Assembly: GCA_002708845.1 (NCBI GenBank)
Contig: PAPI01000001.1
Coordinates: forward strand, 310,001 to 374,000
Source: Leeuwenhoekiella sp.
GTDB lineage: Bacteria; Bacteroidota; Bacteroidia; Flavobacteriales; Flavobacteriaceae
Direction of reading: 5' to 3'
Length of the DNA: 64,000 bases
Shown in pieces: positions 33,688-43,357 of this stretch. The notes beneath the pieces were generated by a model. That model did not search any database. It was not told the origin of the DNA and worked only from the letters and a program-made list of their open reading frames with translations. The translations under genes and the position numbers were made by a program. Position 1 is the first letter of the stretch, and every line of letters begins with the position of its first letter.

Positions 33688-34854
33688 ATGGCAATCTTAA
33701 AGAAGCATTACAGCATTTCACAATATGAGCAGGACTCCTGGGTTCTTGAGCGTGAAAACAGGCATTATATCATTTCAGCTCCAGCAAAAGAATTGTTAGA
33801 CTTGTTAAGTAACGCAGACAACCTGGAGGAGGCTTGTGCTGAATTTAATGGGGAATATGGCTATCACTTTACAGTTGAGCAATTTTGGGAGTTTATCGTA
33901 AACCGATTGGGTTTTACGGGTTTGCTTTTAAATTACGAAGCCGTAGAGGAAAAGGAACACAAATTTATCAATCTTCAATTTGTAATTCTTAATGAAAAAT
34001 GGGCCGGTCTAATCGCAATCCCGCTTATACCATTATTTAATAAGGTATTTTTCTATGTTAGTTTCAGTTTATTATTTCTACTAGCGGTGTTTAGCTTGGT
34101 AAGGTTCAGCTTTCAAAATACCGGTTTTTCGGTAATTGATTTAATGCTTCTATATTTAGGCACCATTTTGCTTCATGAACTTGGGCATATAGCCGCCTGT
34201 AAGCGATTTACAGGTAAAAATGGAGAAATAGGAGGGGGCCTTTACTTAATTTTCCCGGTTTTGTTTTCAAACATAACTGCATTATGGCAGGCTAAAAAAA
34301 GTGAACGCATCATTGGCAATCTGGCCGGTGTATATATGCAGCTTTGGTGTCTGGTGTTTTTTTACCTGTTGAATTGGCTTTATCCAGATTTTGTCTTATT
34401 CAATCAAATCGTTTTTGTGCTGGCGCTGTACAGCATGATTCAGCTCATTCCCTTTATACGCTCTGACGGTTACTGGCTTTTGTCTGATTTGAGTAGTACA
34501 CCTAATTTGTTAACAAGGGCTAATGCTGCTTTGAGTGATTTCGTAAAGTCTCCTAAACGCTTTTACACTACAGATCGAAGACCCAAGGCTTCATTCTTGT
34601 TAGGCTATTCTGTTTTTAATAATGTTGTCATTCTCTATTTTGTAGGTCTTCAATTGGTATTGAACAGTCACGCTATAATCGAGTTTCCGCTATACCTGAT
34701 TGAAGTTTGCGAGCACATCATACATTTTGAAGCGGTAGCATTCGATTTCAGCTACTTTCCTGTTTTACTTTTCTATATTGTGAGTTTTCAATTGCTGAAA
34801 CGTGGTTTTGATTCGATTTTTAAAAGTACCAAAAACCAGGAAGCAATCCCCTGA
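33688..34854 (+). CDS. PqqD-like domain fused to M50 intramembrane metalloprotease
   Basis: A 388-residue membrane protein. Residues about 1-85 form a small winged-helix-like domain of the PqqD/RRE type (HYIISAPAKELLDLL, FTVEQFWEFIVNRLGFTG) that binds leader peptides in RiPP systems. Several transmembrane helices follow. The zinc site is LLHELGHIAACKRF (H163, E164, H167), with a third ligand in IRSDGYWLLSDL (D260), as in site-2-type proteases of the YydH group. It could cut the leader within or near the membrane, perhaps coupled to release. It starts one base after the isoprenoid-synthase-like gene and is closed by a terminator. Confidence 0.8.
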   Translation: MAILKKHYSISQYEQDSWVLERENRHYIISAPAKELLDLLSNADNLEEACAEFNGEYGYHFTVEQFWEFIVNRLGFTGLLLNYEAVEEKEHKFINLQFVILNEKWAGLIAIPLIPLFNKVFFYVSFSLLFLLAVFSLVRFSFQNTGFSVIDLMLLYLGTILLHELGHIAACKRFTGKNGEIGGGLYLIFPVLFSNITALWQAKKSERIIGNLAGVYMQLWCLVFFYLLNWLYPDFVLFNQIVFVLALYSMIQLIPFIRSDGYWLLSDLSSTPNLLTRANAALSDFVKSPKRFYTTDRRPKASFLLGYSVFNNVVILYFVGLQLVLNSHAIIEFPLYLIEVCEHIIHFEAVAFDFSYFPVLLFYIVSFQLLKRGFDSIFKSTKNQEAIP

Positions 34855-34870
34855 TCTGGTCTAAAATAAA

Positions 34871-34903
34871 AACTCCCTCGACGTAAGGCTACCTGAGGGA
34901 GTT
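34871..34903. terminator. Terminator between the peptide cassette and the M16 gene
   Basis: A perfect 9-bp stem (AACTCCCTC, 34871-34879, with 34895-34903), flanked by A-rich and T-rich sequence. It serves converging transcripts. Confidence 0.8.
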
Positions 34904-34925
34904 TATTGATGTTCCTGACTATAAA

Positions 34926-37766
34926 TTATTCGGTTTCCTCAGGCATTAATACACCCATGAAATAATTGTCATCCAAGTATTTGTTGGCAACCGCTTTTAA
35001 TTCTTCTGCAGTCAGCGCATTTACTCGATCTTCAAAACTCATCATCATAGTAATGTCTTTATCTTCTTTATCACTATCCTGCAATACCGAAAGCCAAAAA
35101 GCATTTTTCTGCATTTGGTCTTTGCGTTCCTGTAAATAAGTCTCTTTTACTTTTGCCAAATCTTCAGCAGTAGGACCATTTTCTTTGAGTTTCTCTACTT
35201 CAGCTAAAGCGGCTTCAGTTAACTTTTCTACGTTATCAGGACCACACGGAAAGCTGATGCTGAATGTAGCGTTTCCATAAGGATATTTACGTAAAGATCC
35301 ATTGGCACCTACGCCATAAACCCCGCCAATTTCCTCACGCAGTTGCTCTATTAGTTTAATCGTTAGCACTTCGCCTAAAGCATCCAGCTCCAGAGCTTCT
35401 TCCGGATCGTAGCTAGTCTCTTCGACCCAAACGAGTTGTACCTGACTTTTAGGATCAGTACCCTTGTTTACAACCACTTTTTGGTATTCATCTTTCACAC
35501 GAAAATCGGGTACATTAAAAGTTTCGTTACTGTTTTTACCAGGCAGACTGCCTATATAGGTTTTGGCAAATTCTTTCAGCTTTGCTTCATCAATATTCCC
35601 AACAAAATAGAAGTTGAAATCACCTGCGTCTGCAAATCGTTCCTGATATTTAGCATAGGCAAGATCATAATCTGCCTCATCCATTTTCTGTGGAGTAGGG
35701 AAGCCGCTGTATCGTGGATTTCCTTCGTTACGAATTTTTCCGATCTCGTTTTGATAGTAGAAATTAGGATTAGCCATCAGGTTACCTAAAAAACTCTTTT
35801 GCTTGGAGATAAACGAATTGTAAGCTTCCTCATCTTTATTCAAATCGGTAAAATACAGGTACACTTCCTGAAATAGCGTTTCGAGGTCTTTTGGCGCAGC
35901 CTGCCCTCTGAAACCTTCGGTACTGCCGGAAATAAATGGTGATACCTGAACGATTTTACCACTCATCAATTTATTCATATCATTGAGTGAAAGTCCGCCA
36001 ATTCCTGCCTGAGTCAAACCACTGTTTGCAAATGTTGTCGCGAGGTAATCCTCATCGGAGTACAGACTGGTACCCCCATAACTGAATGCGCTAAACAGCA
36101 CTTCATCATTTTTAAAATCGGTGATTTTATAAGTGACTTTAGCTCCATTACTTAAGGTAAAGCTTTTAAAATCCAGATCAGCATTTGATTCTTCAGAAAC
36201 AATCTCTCCAGCTTCAGGTTTAGCTTCAAGGAGTTCACTTCGTACAGCCTCGTCTTCATAAGCGGTTAATTCTGCGTTTTCAACTTCATCTAATAAAGCT
36301 AATACTTCGTCCTCTTTTACTGGCTCAAGTCCGTCTTTCTCAGGACCAGTAAGAATGATAACCCGGTTATCAGGATGTATGAAGTTTTCAATAAGACCAT
36401 TAACATCCTTTAGATTTATGGAAGGAAGTACTTTTTGATAAAAGTCATATTCCCATTCAATACCAGGGATAGGCTCTTCTTCCAAATAATTATTAATGTA
36501 TTCGCCTACAATACGGCCGCTTTCCATTTTATCGCGGTCTTTGTAAGTTTTTTCCATACGGGAAAGCATTTCCTTTTTTGCACGTTCTAATTCACCTTCC
36601 TGAAAACCAAATCGCTTAACACGCTCATTTTCATCAAGTAAAGCTTTTAGAGCTGTAAGCTGACCGGTTTCACTGGTTTGCGCTACAGATTGATACGCTT
36701 TTTTATCACGGGCATACGTGCCGCCATAATAACTGTATCCAAAAATAAATGGTGGATTCGCTTCGTTACGCAATTCATTAAGTCTGTTGTTAAGCATGGT
36801 CGAAAACAGACTGCGTACAACCAAATCCTTATAATCCTGAGTGGTCTTGCTAGCCGGACTTTTAAAGGTGTCTTTGTACATCACCTGAACACGGCTAAAA
36901 GGTGCTTCAGGATCAGAAGCTACAGTTACAAAAGTTTCCTCGTGGTTAGGGAGGTCAAATTCCTCACGCTTTGGAGCATTTTTCTTTGGCTCAATTTTAC
37001 CGAAATGATCTTTTATTTTTTGCTCTAATGTGGCCACATCAAGATCTCCTACGGCAACTACCGCCATTAAATCTGGGCGGTACCAGTCGTTGTAAAAATT
37101 GCGAAGCGTCTCGTAATCAAAGTTTTCTAAAACTTCTTTTTTACCAATAGGCAAACGCTCTGCATATTTAGAACCGTAAAGCATTTTAGGTAAATATTCC
37201 TGAAGCATACGCTTGTCTGGTCCTAGACCCAGACGGTATTCTTCAAGTACCACACCGCGCTCACCATCAATGGCTTCTTCGGTAAGGGTAGTATTATGCG
37301 CCCAGTCTTCGAGAATCTGAAATCCTTTTTCCAACTTTTCAGGATCATCACTTGGGATGGGCAGAATGTATACGGTTTCGTCAAAACTGGTGTAGGCGTT
37401 AAGGTCAGCTCCAAATTTCACCCCGATACTTTGCAGGTAATCGACCAATTCGTTCTTCTGAAAATTAGTAGTACCGTTAAAGTTCATATGCTCCATAAAA
37501 TGCGCCAGACCCTGCTGATCGTCATTTTCTAAGATCGAACCTGCATTGACAACCAGACGTAATTCTACTTTGTCTTCGGGCTTGCCGTTGTTGCGAATGT
37601 AGTAGGTAAGGCCGTTATCAAGCTTACCTATTTTCACATTAGGATCAGTAGGAATTTGGCCTTGAGGAATATTTGAGGAATTGGCCTTGCCCTCTACATT
37701 TTGAGCATGTATCGTTCCCAAAAGGAACAGACAAAGACAAAAAATCCAAAAATTGTGCTTTTTCAT
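34926..37766 (-). CDS. Exported M16-family zinc metalloprotease (pitrilysin type)
   Basis: A 946-residue insulinase-like protease with a signal peptide (IFCLCLFLLGTIHAQ). The inverted zinc motif HFMEHMNFNGT lies at about 87-97 with a downstream Glu (ERGVVLEEYR) as the last ligand. Two M16 halves, each with an inactive partner domain, follow (about 40-480 and 520-940). RKYPYGNATFSISFPCGP is the substrate-binding R/Y-like region of the second half. It degrades peptides in the periplasm or outside. It is monocistronic. Confidence 0.92.
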   Translation of the reverse strand: MKKHNFWIFCLCLFLLGTIHAQNVEGKANSSNIPQGQIPTDPNVKIGKLDNGLTYYIRNNGKPEDKVELRLVVNAGSILENDDQQGLAHFMEHMNFNGTTNFQKNELVDYLQSIGVKFGADLNAYTSFDETVYILPIPSDDPEKLEKGFQILEDWAHNTTLTEEAIDGERGVVLEEYRLGLGPDKRMLQEYLPKMLYGSKYAERLPIGKKEVLENFDYETLRNFYNDWYRPDLMAVVAVGDLDVATLEQKIKDHFGKIEPKKNAPKREEFDLPNHEETFVTVASDPEAPFSRVQVMYKDTFKSPASKTTQDYKDLVVRSLFSTMLNNRLNELRNEANPPFIFGYSYYGGTYARDKKAYQSVAQTSETGQLTALKALLDENERVKRFGFQEGELERAKKEMLSRMEKTYKDRDKMESGRIVGEYINNYLEEEPIPGIEWEYDFYQKVLPSINLKDVNGLIENFIHPDNRVIILTGPEKDGLEPVKEDEVLALLDEVENAELTAYEDEAVRSELLEAKPEAGEIVSEESNADLDFKSFTLSNGAKVTYKITDFKNDEVLFSAFSYGGTSLYSDEDYLATTFANSGLTQAGIGGLSLNDMNKLMSGKIVQVSPFISGSTEGFRGQAAPKDLETLFQEVYLYFTDLNKDEEAYNSFISKQKSFLGNLMANPNFYYQNEIGKIRNEGNPRYSGFPTPQKMDEADYDLAYAKYQERFADAGDFNFYFVGNIDEAKLKEFAKTYIGSLPGKNSNETFNVPDFRVKDEYQKVVVNKGTDPKSQVQLVWVEETSYDPEEALELDALGEVLTIKLIEQLREEIGGVYGVGANGSLRKYPYGNATFSISFPCGPDNVEKLTEAALAEVEKLKENGPTAEDLAKVKETYLQERKDQMQKNAFWLSVLQDSDKEDKDITMMMSFEDRVNALTAEELKAVANKYLDDNYFMGVLMPEETE

Positions 37767-37896
37767 TAATACGTATTTAATGTTAGTGTAAGTTTTACCC
37801 GTCTGGGTAAAGTATAGGGATTTTTAAAACTAATAATTTAGTTTTTTAAAATCCATTATTTCCCCGGTTTTATTTAAAAATTTTTAAAGAGGGGGC

Positions 37897-38778
37897 TTAG
37901 CCTTTTCGTTTAGCTTTAACCATAGCTTCGAGCTGGTCCCATAATTCTTCAGGGATATCTTTAAGCAGGTTGAATTGTCCCGCACCTTCTAGCCATTCTC
38001 CACCGTCAATCGTGATGACTTCTCCATTGACATAAGCTGAAAAATCGGAAAGCAGATACGCAGCCAGATTGGCTAATTCCTGATGATCGCCTACGCGGCG
38101 CAGCGGGACTTTTTTAGAAAGGTCAAATTTTTCTGCCAGATCTCCAGGAAGCAAACGTTCCCAGGCACCTTTGGTAGGGAAGGGGCCGGGGGCAATCGCA
38201 TTAGAACGTATACCGTACTTCGCCCATTCAACGGCCAGTGATCGCGTCATCGCGAGCACGCCTGCTTTTGCAGTTGCGCTGGGTACAACATAGGCAGAAC
38301 CCGTCCAGGCATAGGTTGTAACAATATTGAGAATGGTTTTGTTTTTTTCTCCGGAATCAATCCAGTGTTTACCGAATGCTAACGTACAGTTTTTGCTTCC
38401 CTTCAATACAATATCAATCACCACATCAAAAGCATTGGCTGAAAGTCGTTCGGTAGGCGAAATGAAATTACCCGCAGCATTATTCAGCAAAACATCAATA
38501 CTGCCGTATTTTTCAATAACGCTATCCCGCATGGCTTCAACCTGATCATAATGGCGTACATCGCATTGAACGGCAAAGCAGTTGCCTCCGGTTTCTTCCT
38601 CAAGTTCCTGAGCAGTATTTTTTAGTTTATCTAAATCGCGTGAAGTGATGGCCACGTTGGCTCCCAGTTCCAAAAAGTATTTGGTCATTGATTTCCCCAG
38701 ACCGCTTCCGCCGCCGGTGACCACAATCGTTTTTCCTTTTAGCGCATCGTCGCGTAGCATTTTATCGGTATAGTTCAT
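37897..38778 (-). CDS. 2,4-dienoyl-CoA-reductase-like SDR
   Basis: A 293-residue SDR. It has TGGGSGLGKS (cofactor), ITSRDLDK (Arg, NADPH), NNAAGNFISPTERL and, instead of the usual YxxxK, the stretch VVPSATAKAGVLAM. The Ser in the Tyr position and the following YGIRSNAIAPGPFPTKGAWERL are characteristic of mitochondrial-type 2,4-dienoyl-CoA reductases (DECR), which reduce polyunsaturated acyl-CoA during beta-oxidation. Its place just after mutB fits acyl-CoA catabolism. It could also be a peroxisomal-type trans-enoyl reductase, but the motif favours DECR. Confidence 0.82.
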   Translation of the reverse strand: MNYTDKMLRDDALKGKTIVVTGGGSGLGKSMTKYFLELGANVAITSRDLDKLKNTAQELEEETGGNCFAVQCDVRHYDQVEAMRDSVIEKYGSIDVLLNNAAGNFISPTERLSANAFDVVIDIVLKGSKNCTLAFGKHWIDSGEKNKTILNIVTTYAWTGSAYVVPSATAKAGVLAMTRSLAVEWAKYGIRSNAIAPGPFPTKGAWERLLPGDLAEKFDLSKKVPLRRVGDHQELANLAAYLLSDFSAYVNGEVITIDGGEWLEGAGQFNLLKDIPEELWDQLEAMVKAKRKG

Positions 38779-38806
38779 TGTATGTTTTTTAAATTAAATC
38801 GGTCAG

Positions 38807-40933
38807 CTATTCTTCAAACGTCTGCAACAAAATCTCCAAAATCGAAATGGCCGCCTCGCTTATTTTCGAGCCAGGACCAAAAACGGCAACCGCACCGGCA
38901 TCAAATAAAAACTGATAATCTTTACGCGGAATCACGCCGCCTACGATCACCATAATGTCTTCGCGATCGAGTTTTTTCAGTTCTTCAATCACCTGCGGAA
39001 CCAAGGTTTTATGACCTGCCGCCAACGAGGAAACGCCAAGAATATGCACATCATTTTCAACCGCCTGGCGGGCGACTTCTTTGGGCGTTTGAAACAACGG
39101 ACCGATATCTACATCAAAGCCAACGTCGGCATAACCGGTTGCTACAACTTTAGCTCCGCGGTCGTGGCCATCCTGACCCATTTTGGCAATCATAATACGG
39201 GGACGTCGCCCTTCTAGTTTGGCAAAACGGTCTGCGAGCTCCTGTGCTTTCGCGAAAGCGGGATCTTTTTTAATTTCTTTACTGTACACGCCGCTAAAGG
39301 ATTTGGTTTGTGCCTTATGCCTGCCGTAAACCTCCTCCAATGCAGAAGAGATTTCGCCTAAAGTGGCACGTTTACGAGCTGCTGCTACTGCTAAAGTTAG
39401 TAAATTACCTTCGCCGGTTTTTGCACAACGTGTTAAATCAGCCAGAGCCTCTTCGGTATCTTTTGTATTTCGGGAAGCTTTTAATGTGTTGAGACGCTCA
39501 ATTTGTGATTTACGAACGGCGTCGTTATCGACCTCAAGGGTAACGATATCATCTTCGGTATTCAACCTGTATTTGTTGACGCCAACAATAATATCCTGAC
39601 CACTGTCTATACGCGCTTGTTTGCGGGCAGCGGCTTCCTCTATGCGCAGCTTGGGAATACCTTTTTCTATAGCCTTTGTCATTCCGCCCAGTTCTTCCAC
39701 TTCTTCAATGAGTTTCCAGGCTTTTTTGGCAATCTCGTGTGTGAGATTTTCGACATAATAGCTGCCTGCCCACGGGTCTACCGTACGTGTGATTTCGGTT
39801 TCCTTTTGAAGATAGATCTGGGTATTACGGGCGATACGTGCCGAAAAATCAGTAGGCAATGCTATGGCCTCATCAAGTGCGTTTGTATGGAGGCTTTGAG
39901 TTCCACCAAAAGCTGCCGCAGCTGCTTCAATAGTGGTGCGCGCCACATTATTAAACGGATCCTGTTCAGTGAGACTCCATCCACTGGTTTGACAATGCGT
40001 ACGCAGGGATAGTGACTTTTTATTTTTAGGATTGAATTGCTTTACAATTTTCGCCCAAAGCATACGCGCCGCTCGCATTTTTGCAATTTCCATAAAGTGG
40101 TTCATCCCAATCGCCCAAAAGAACGAAAGCCTGGGCGCAAAATCATCTACGCTCATCCCGGCGGCAATTCCGGTACGCAGGTATTCGAGTCCGTCTGCCA
40201 GCGTGTAGGCGAGTTCGATATCGCAGGTTGCACCGGCTTCCTGCATATGATAACCCGAGATGGAAATTGAATTAAACTTCGGCATCTGCTTAGAAGTAAA
40301 TTCAAAAATGTCAGAAATGATGCGCATCGACGGGGCAGGAGGGTAGATGTAGGTATTCCTAACCATAAATTCCTTCAGAATATCGTTTTGAATGGTGCCC
40401 TGCAGCTGCTCGGGTTTCACACCCTGTTCTTCGGCAGCAACGATATAAAACGCCATAATGGGCAAAACGGCGCCGTTCATGGTCATCGAGACGCTCATCT
40501 GATCCAGCGGAATCTGGTCAAAAAGCACTTTCATATCCTCAACGCTGTCAATGGCCACACCGGCTTTGCCCACATCGCCTTCCACGCGCTCGTGATCGCT
40601 ATCGTAACCGCGGTGTGTTGCGAGATCAAAAGCAACTGAGAGTCCTTTTTGTCCGGCTTTTAAATTACGGCGGTAAAACGAATTGCTCTCTTCGGCAGTA
40701 GAGAACCCTGCATATTGCCTGATAGTCCAGGGACGTCTTACATACATCGTGCTGTAGGGGCCTCGTAAATAAGGCAGAATCCCGGCTGCAAAATCCAGAT
40801 GCTCTAGCTTTTCCAGATCCTGAGCAGTATACTGTTTTTTGACCTTAATTTCTTCGGCAGTGAGCTGAAAATCACTTGAAACGGTATCCGCTTGAAATGC
40901 TTTAAGTTTAAGATGTTGCAGATTTTTGCGCAT
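38807..40933 (-). CDS. mutB: Methylmalonyl-CoA mutase, large (B12-binding) subunit
   Basis: A 708-residue alpha subunit. The TIM-barrel domain (about 50-540) has [18 protein letters not shown] and [16 protein letters not shown], and the cobalamin-binding domain (about 580-700) has the DxHxxG motif in [19 protein letters not shown] and GPGSKI. It interconverts methylmalonyl-CoA and succinyl-CoA (propionate route) using adenosylcobalamin. It is encoded 3 bases downstream of a lipoprotein gene that separates it from mutA. Confidence 0.96.
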   Translation of the reverse strand: MRKNLQHLKLKAFQADTVSSDFQLTAEEIKVKKQYTAQDLEKLEHLDFAAGILPYLRGPYSTMYVRRPWTIRQYAGFSTAEESNSFYRRNLKAGQKGLSVAFDLATHRGYDSDHERVEGDVGKAGVAIDSVEDMKVLFDQIPLDQMSVSMTMNGAVLPIMAFYIVAAEEQGVKPEQLQGTIQNDILKEFMVRNTYIYPPAPSMRIISDIFEFTSKQMPKFNSISISGYHMQEAGATCDIELAYTLADGLEYLRTGIAAGMSVDDFAPRLSFFWAIGMNHFMEIAKMRAARMLWAKIVKQFNPKNKKSLSLRTHCQTSGWSLTEQDPFNNVARTTIEAAAAAFGGTQSLHTNALDEAIALPTDFSARIARNTQIYLQKETEITRTVDPWAGSYYVENLTHEIAKKAWKLIEEVEELGGMTKAIEKGIPKLRIEEAAARKQARIDSGQDIIVGVNKYRLNTEDDIVTLEVDNDAVRKSQIERLNTLKASRNTKDTEEALADLTRCAKTGEGNLLTLAVAAARKRATLGEISSALEEVYGRHKAQTKSFSGVYSKEIKKDPAFAKAQELADRFAKLEGRRPRIMIAKMGQDGHDRGAKVVATGYADVGFDVDIGPLFQTPKEVARQAVENDVHILGVSSLAAGHKTLVPQVIEELKKLDREDIMVIVGGVIPRKDYQFLFDAGAVAVFGPGSKISEAAISILEILLQTFEE

Positions 40934-40936
40934 AGT

Positions 40937-41572
40937 TTAAATTTTCATTCGGCGAATAAACGGATCAAAATCAGCTTCAAAAGGCGTGTTGAAAATAAAT
41001 TGAAACGTTTGATTATTCCGGGTACTTATCAGGTAAATATGCCTGTAATTCACTAGGGTCTCATCAAAATTAGAAAGCTTGAAAACAGCTTTAAAGATCT
41101 TTACGTCGTCTGTGGCACTGTATTTTGCCGTCTGCTTTTCGAAGAACAAATCAGGCCCGGAAGCATCCTGTTGATTTTTCCTTATCATAGCAAGCATATA
41201 TTTAGCATCCTGCCTTTTAAAATCGAAGTAGGGTATGCTATTTACTGCGCAAAACGAGTAGTTGTCCTTATCGTAGAGCAGGTAGAATTTTCCTTTTAAA
41301 TTATCACGTAAATTGGTAAATAAGCTTACAAAAGGGTCATCAATACTATCGTTGATTTTCTTTACCTCGTATTCATATTCACTAATCGAATATTTTTCAA
41401 AAGTGTCTGGTAAGTAGATAGATACAGCGTCTTTATCTAGAGTAAAATAGCTACCCTGATCCGCCACTAGCACCGGCTCTTCCGGAACTTTAGCTAAGCT
41501 GGTTGCAGTTTGAACAGCTTCTTTGCACGAAACAATAAGCACAATCAATACAAAAAATAAAAATCTACTCAT
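40937..41572 (-). CDS. Lipoprotein encoded between mutA and mutB
   Basis: A 211-residue exported protein with a lipoprotein signal (FLFFVLIVLIVSCKE, Cys about 16). The body is mixed alpha/beta with no domain I recognise (ISIYLPDTFEKYSIS-like start, LYDKDNYSFCAV, YRHIYLISTRNNQTFQFI). It overlaps the mutA stop by 8 bases and precedes mutB by 3, so it is translated with both. A link to propionate metabolism is not obvious; insertion of an envelope gene between two subunit genes is odd. Confidence 0.72.
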   Translation of the reverse strand: MSRFLFFVLIVLIVSCKEAVQTATSLAKVPEEPVLVADQGSYFTLDKDAVSIYLPDTFEKYSISEYEYEVKKINDSIDDPFVSLFTNLRDNLKGKFYLLYDKDNYSFCAVNSIPYFDFKRQDAKYMLAMIRKNQQDASGPDLFFEKQTAKYSATDDVKIFKAVFKLSNFDETLVNYRHIYLISTRNNQTFQFIFNTPFEADFDPFIRRMKI

Positions 41573-43013
41573 CCTTCAGTCGTTTTTGCTCCAATTCTTC
41601 CGAAAGGCGTCTTACAATTATGGGTTCTATAAGCGTCTTGCGGGGTTTGACTTTTAAAAAAGGGTACAATTCCAGATCATTTTTCATGTTATCATCCGGG
41701 TTTTGGTATTTATTTGTCCCCACCAGAATTTTTTCGCCTGCATCAAAACGCTCCTGTTCTTTTGCAGCAGTTTCTTTGATTTTATTCTGAATCTTCCCTT
41801 CAATGAGTTGAGTTACAAAACCTCCGCCCGCTTCCAATTCTTTAAACAAGGCCAAAGCCTGCTCTGCCATTTGCGCGGTAATGGATTCTACATAGTAAGC
41901 TCCTTCTGCAGGATTTGTTACCTGATCAAAATAGCTTTCGTGCTTTAAAATGAGTAGTTGATTACGAGCAATACGTTGACCAAAGTCGTTGGTTTTATGG
42001 TAAATCGCATCGTAGGCCAGATTGCAAATTGTATTGGCGCCACCCAAAACAGCACTCATAGCTTCAGTAGTGGTACGCAGTAAATTGGTATTGTAATCGT
42101 AAAGTGTCTTGTTGCGTAGCGCAGGAATGGCTATAATGTGACAGCTTTCGTTCAAATTGTATTCAGAAGCCAGAGTTGCGTAAAGCAGGCGCAGGGCTCG
42201 AATTTTTGCAATTTCAAAAAAATAGTTTGAGCCACAAGCTACTTTAAACGTGAGGGTTTGGTTTTTTAAGTGATCGTCAAAATGATTGAGGTACTCATTG
42301 GCGTGCGAGAGGGTATAAGCCAATTGCTGAACGCCAGTTGCACCGGCATTATGATATCTCGTGGTATCAATACCTATAACGTTATCGTGAGAGGTGTTTA
42401 AAAAAAGACGCTCCAGGTTTTTGAAATCGGTTTTTTGATCAGCAAACCAATTTCCGGTAAATGCCAATTGTCCTACCGGGTCAAGATTGAGATGACTTTT
42501 AGATCTATGTGTTTTTAAGTTTTCGCAAAGCGAAAGCATAAAATCTACATCGAAAAAGCTCAGATTAAAATACAGGCTGAAGGATTCAGACGGAAGCTCG
42601 CTTAGTAATTTTTTACTGTCAAAAGGGGCGTCTGCCTTAAAAACAAGACTTTCAGCTCCTTTTTGAAGCACTTCGCGAGCGGTTTTGGCGGTTTGCTTTA
42701 CGTCAAGCACATAAATTTCCTCAGCGATCTGCCAGGATTGAGGCTGCCCGGGAATGGAAGTGACTTTAGTGCTTTCTCTGTGGTAAAAGGGTTTTACATG
42801 AATACCTTCGGGGCTTTTCCAAACTAAAGATTCATTATACTCTGCACCTTTAAGATCGTACTGAATCTGTTGCTTAAACGTTTTTTCGCTAACAGCATCA
42901 AATTCAGCAAACAATCCGTTTCCTTTAATCTGCGTTTCCTGAGTGGCTTCAAAAGCCTCTTCAATGGCAGATTTAGGTTTTTGACTGGAATTTTCTTCCG
43001 GTTGATTATTCAT
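41565..43013 (-). CDS. mutA: Methylmalonyl-CoA mutase, small subunit
   Basis: About 482 residues. It has the TIM-barrel mutase fold (YHNAGATGVQQLAYTLSHANEY, LRTTTEAMSAVLGGANTICN, NPAEGAYYVESIT) but no cobalamin-binding domain, as expected for the non-catalytic beta subunit. It pairs with mutB encoded downstream. The start is the ATG at 43013, overlapping the DivIC/FtsB stop by 8 bases; the longer frame lies inside that gene. The N-terminal ~25 residues are polar and variable. Confidence 0.94.
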   Translation of the reverse strand: MNNQPEENSSQKPKSAIEEAFEATQETQIKGNGLFAEFDAVSEKTFKQQIQYDLKGAEYNESLVWKSPEGIHVKPFYHRESTKVTSIPGQPQSWQIAEEIYVLDVKQTAKTAREVLQKGAESLVFKADAPFDSKKLLSELPSESFSLYFNLSFFDVDFMLSLCENLKTHRSKSHLNLDPVGQLAFTGNWFADQKTDFKNLERLFLNTSHDNVIGIDTTRYHNAGATGVQQLAYTLSHANEYLNHFDDHLKNQTLTFKVACGSNYFFEIAKIRALRLLYATLASEYNLNESCHIIAIPALRNKTLYDYNTNLLRTTTEAMSAVLGGANTICNLAYDAIYHKTNDFGQRIARNQLLILKHESYFDQVTNPAEGAYYVESITAQMAEQALALFKELEAGGGFVTQLIEGKIQNKIKETAAKEQERFDAGEKILVGTNKYQNPDDNMKNDLELYPFLKVKPRKTLIEPIIVRRLSEELEQKRLKDE

Positions 43014-43335
43014 TTTTTTTGAGTTTAAGGCTGTCTTCATACTCAATGATGAAAATTTCTTCGCCTTCTTTTTTCATATGATATTCTTCGCGGGCAAAAC
43101 GCTCCAGTTCCTGACTGTCCTGGAGTTTGTTGATCTGACTGCGATCCTGCTGAATTTGCTCTTTAAAATAGGCACGGTTTCCCTCAAGCTTTTCGATTTC
43201 GTCGTCCAGTTCGTCGTGAATAAACCACGAGTTGGTGTCAAAAAAAATCATCCAAACACTAAAAATCACTAAAAACAGCACGTATTTATTTCCTAAAATA
43301 CGGAACCATTTTTTTTGACGAAGTTTTTTAAGCAT
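43006..43335 (-). CDS. Septum formation initiator, DivIC/FtsB family
   Basis: A bitopic membrane protein of about 109 residues. A short basic cytosolic part (LKKLRQKKWFRI), one transmembrane helix (YVLFLVIFSVWMIFF) and a periplasmic coiled coil (IEKLEGNRAYFKEQIQQDR) are followed by the DivIC-type FAREEYHMKKEGEEIFII. It belongs to the FtsQLB-like divisome bridge. The start at 43335 avoids overlap with udk. It lies between udk and mutA. Confidence 0.88.
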   Translation of the reverse strand: MLKKLRQKKWFRILGNKYVLFLVIFSVWMIFFDTNSWFIHDELDDEIEKLEGNRAYFKEQIQQDRSQINKLQDSQELERFAREEYHMKKEGEEIFIIEYEDSLKLKKNE

Positions 43336-43357
43336 TGACACGTTGTTGCTAATTAGT

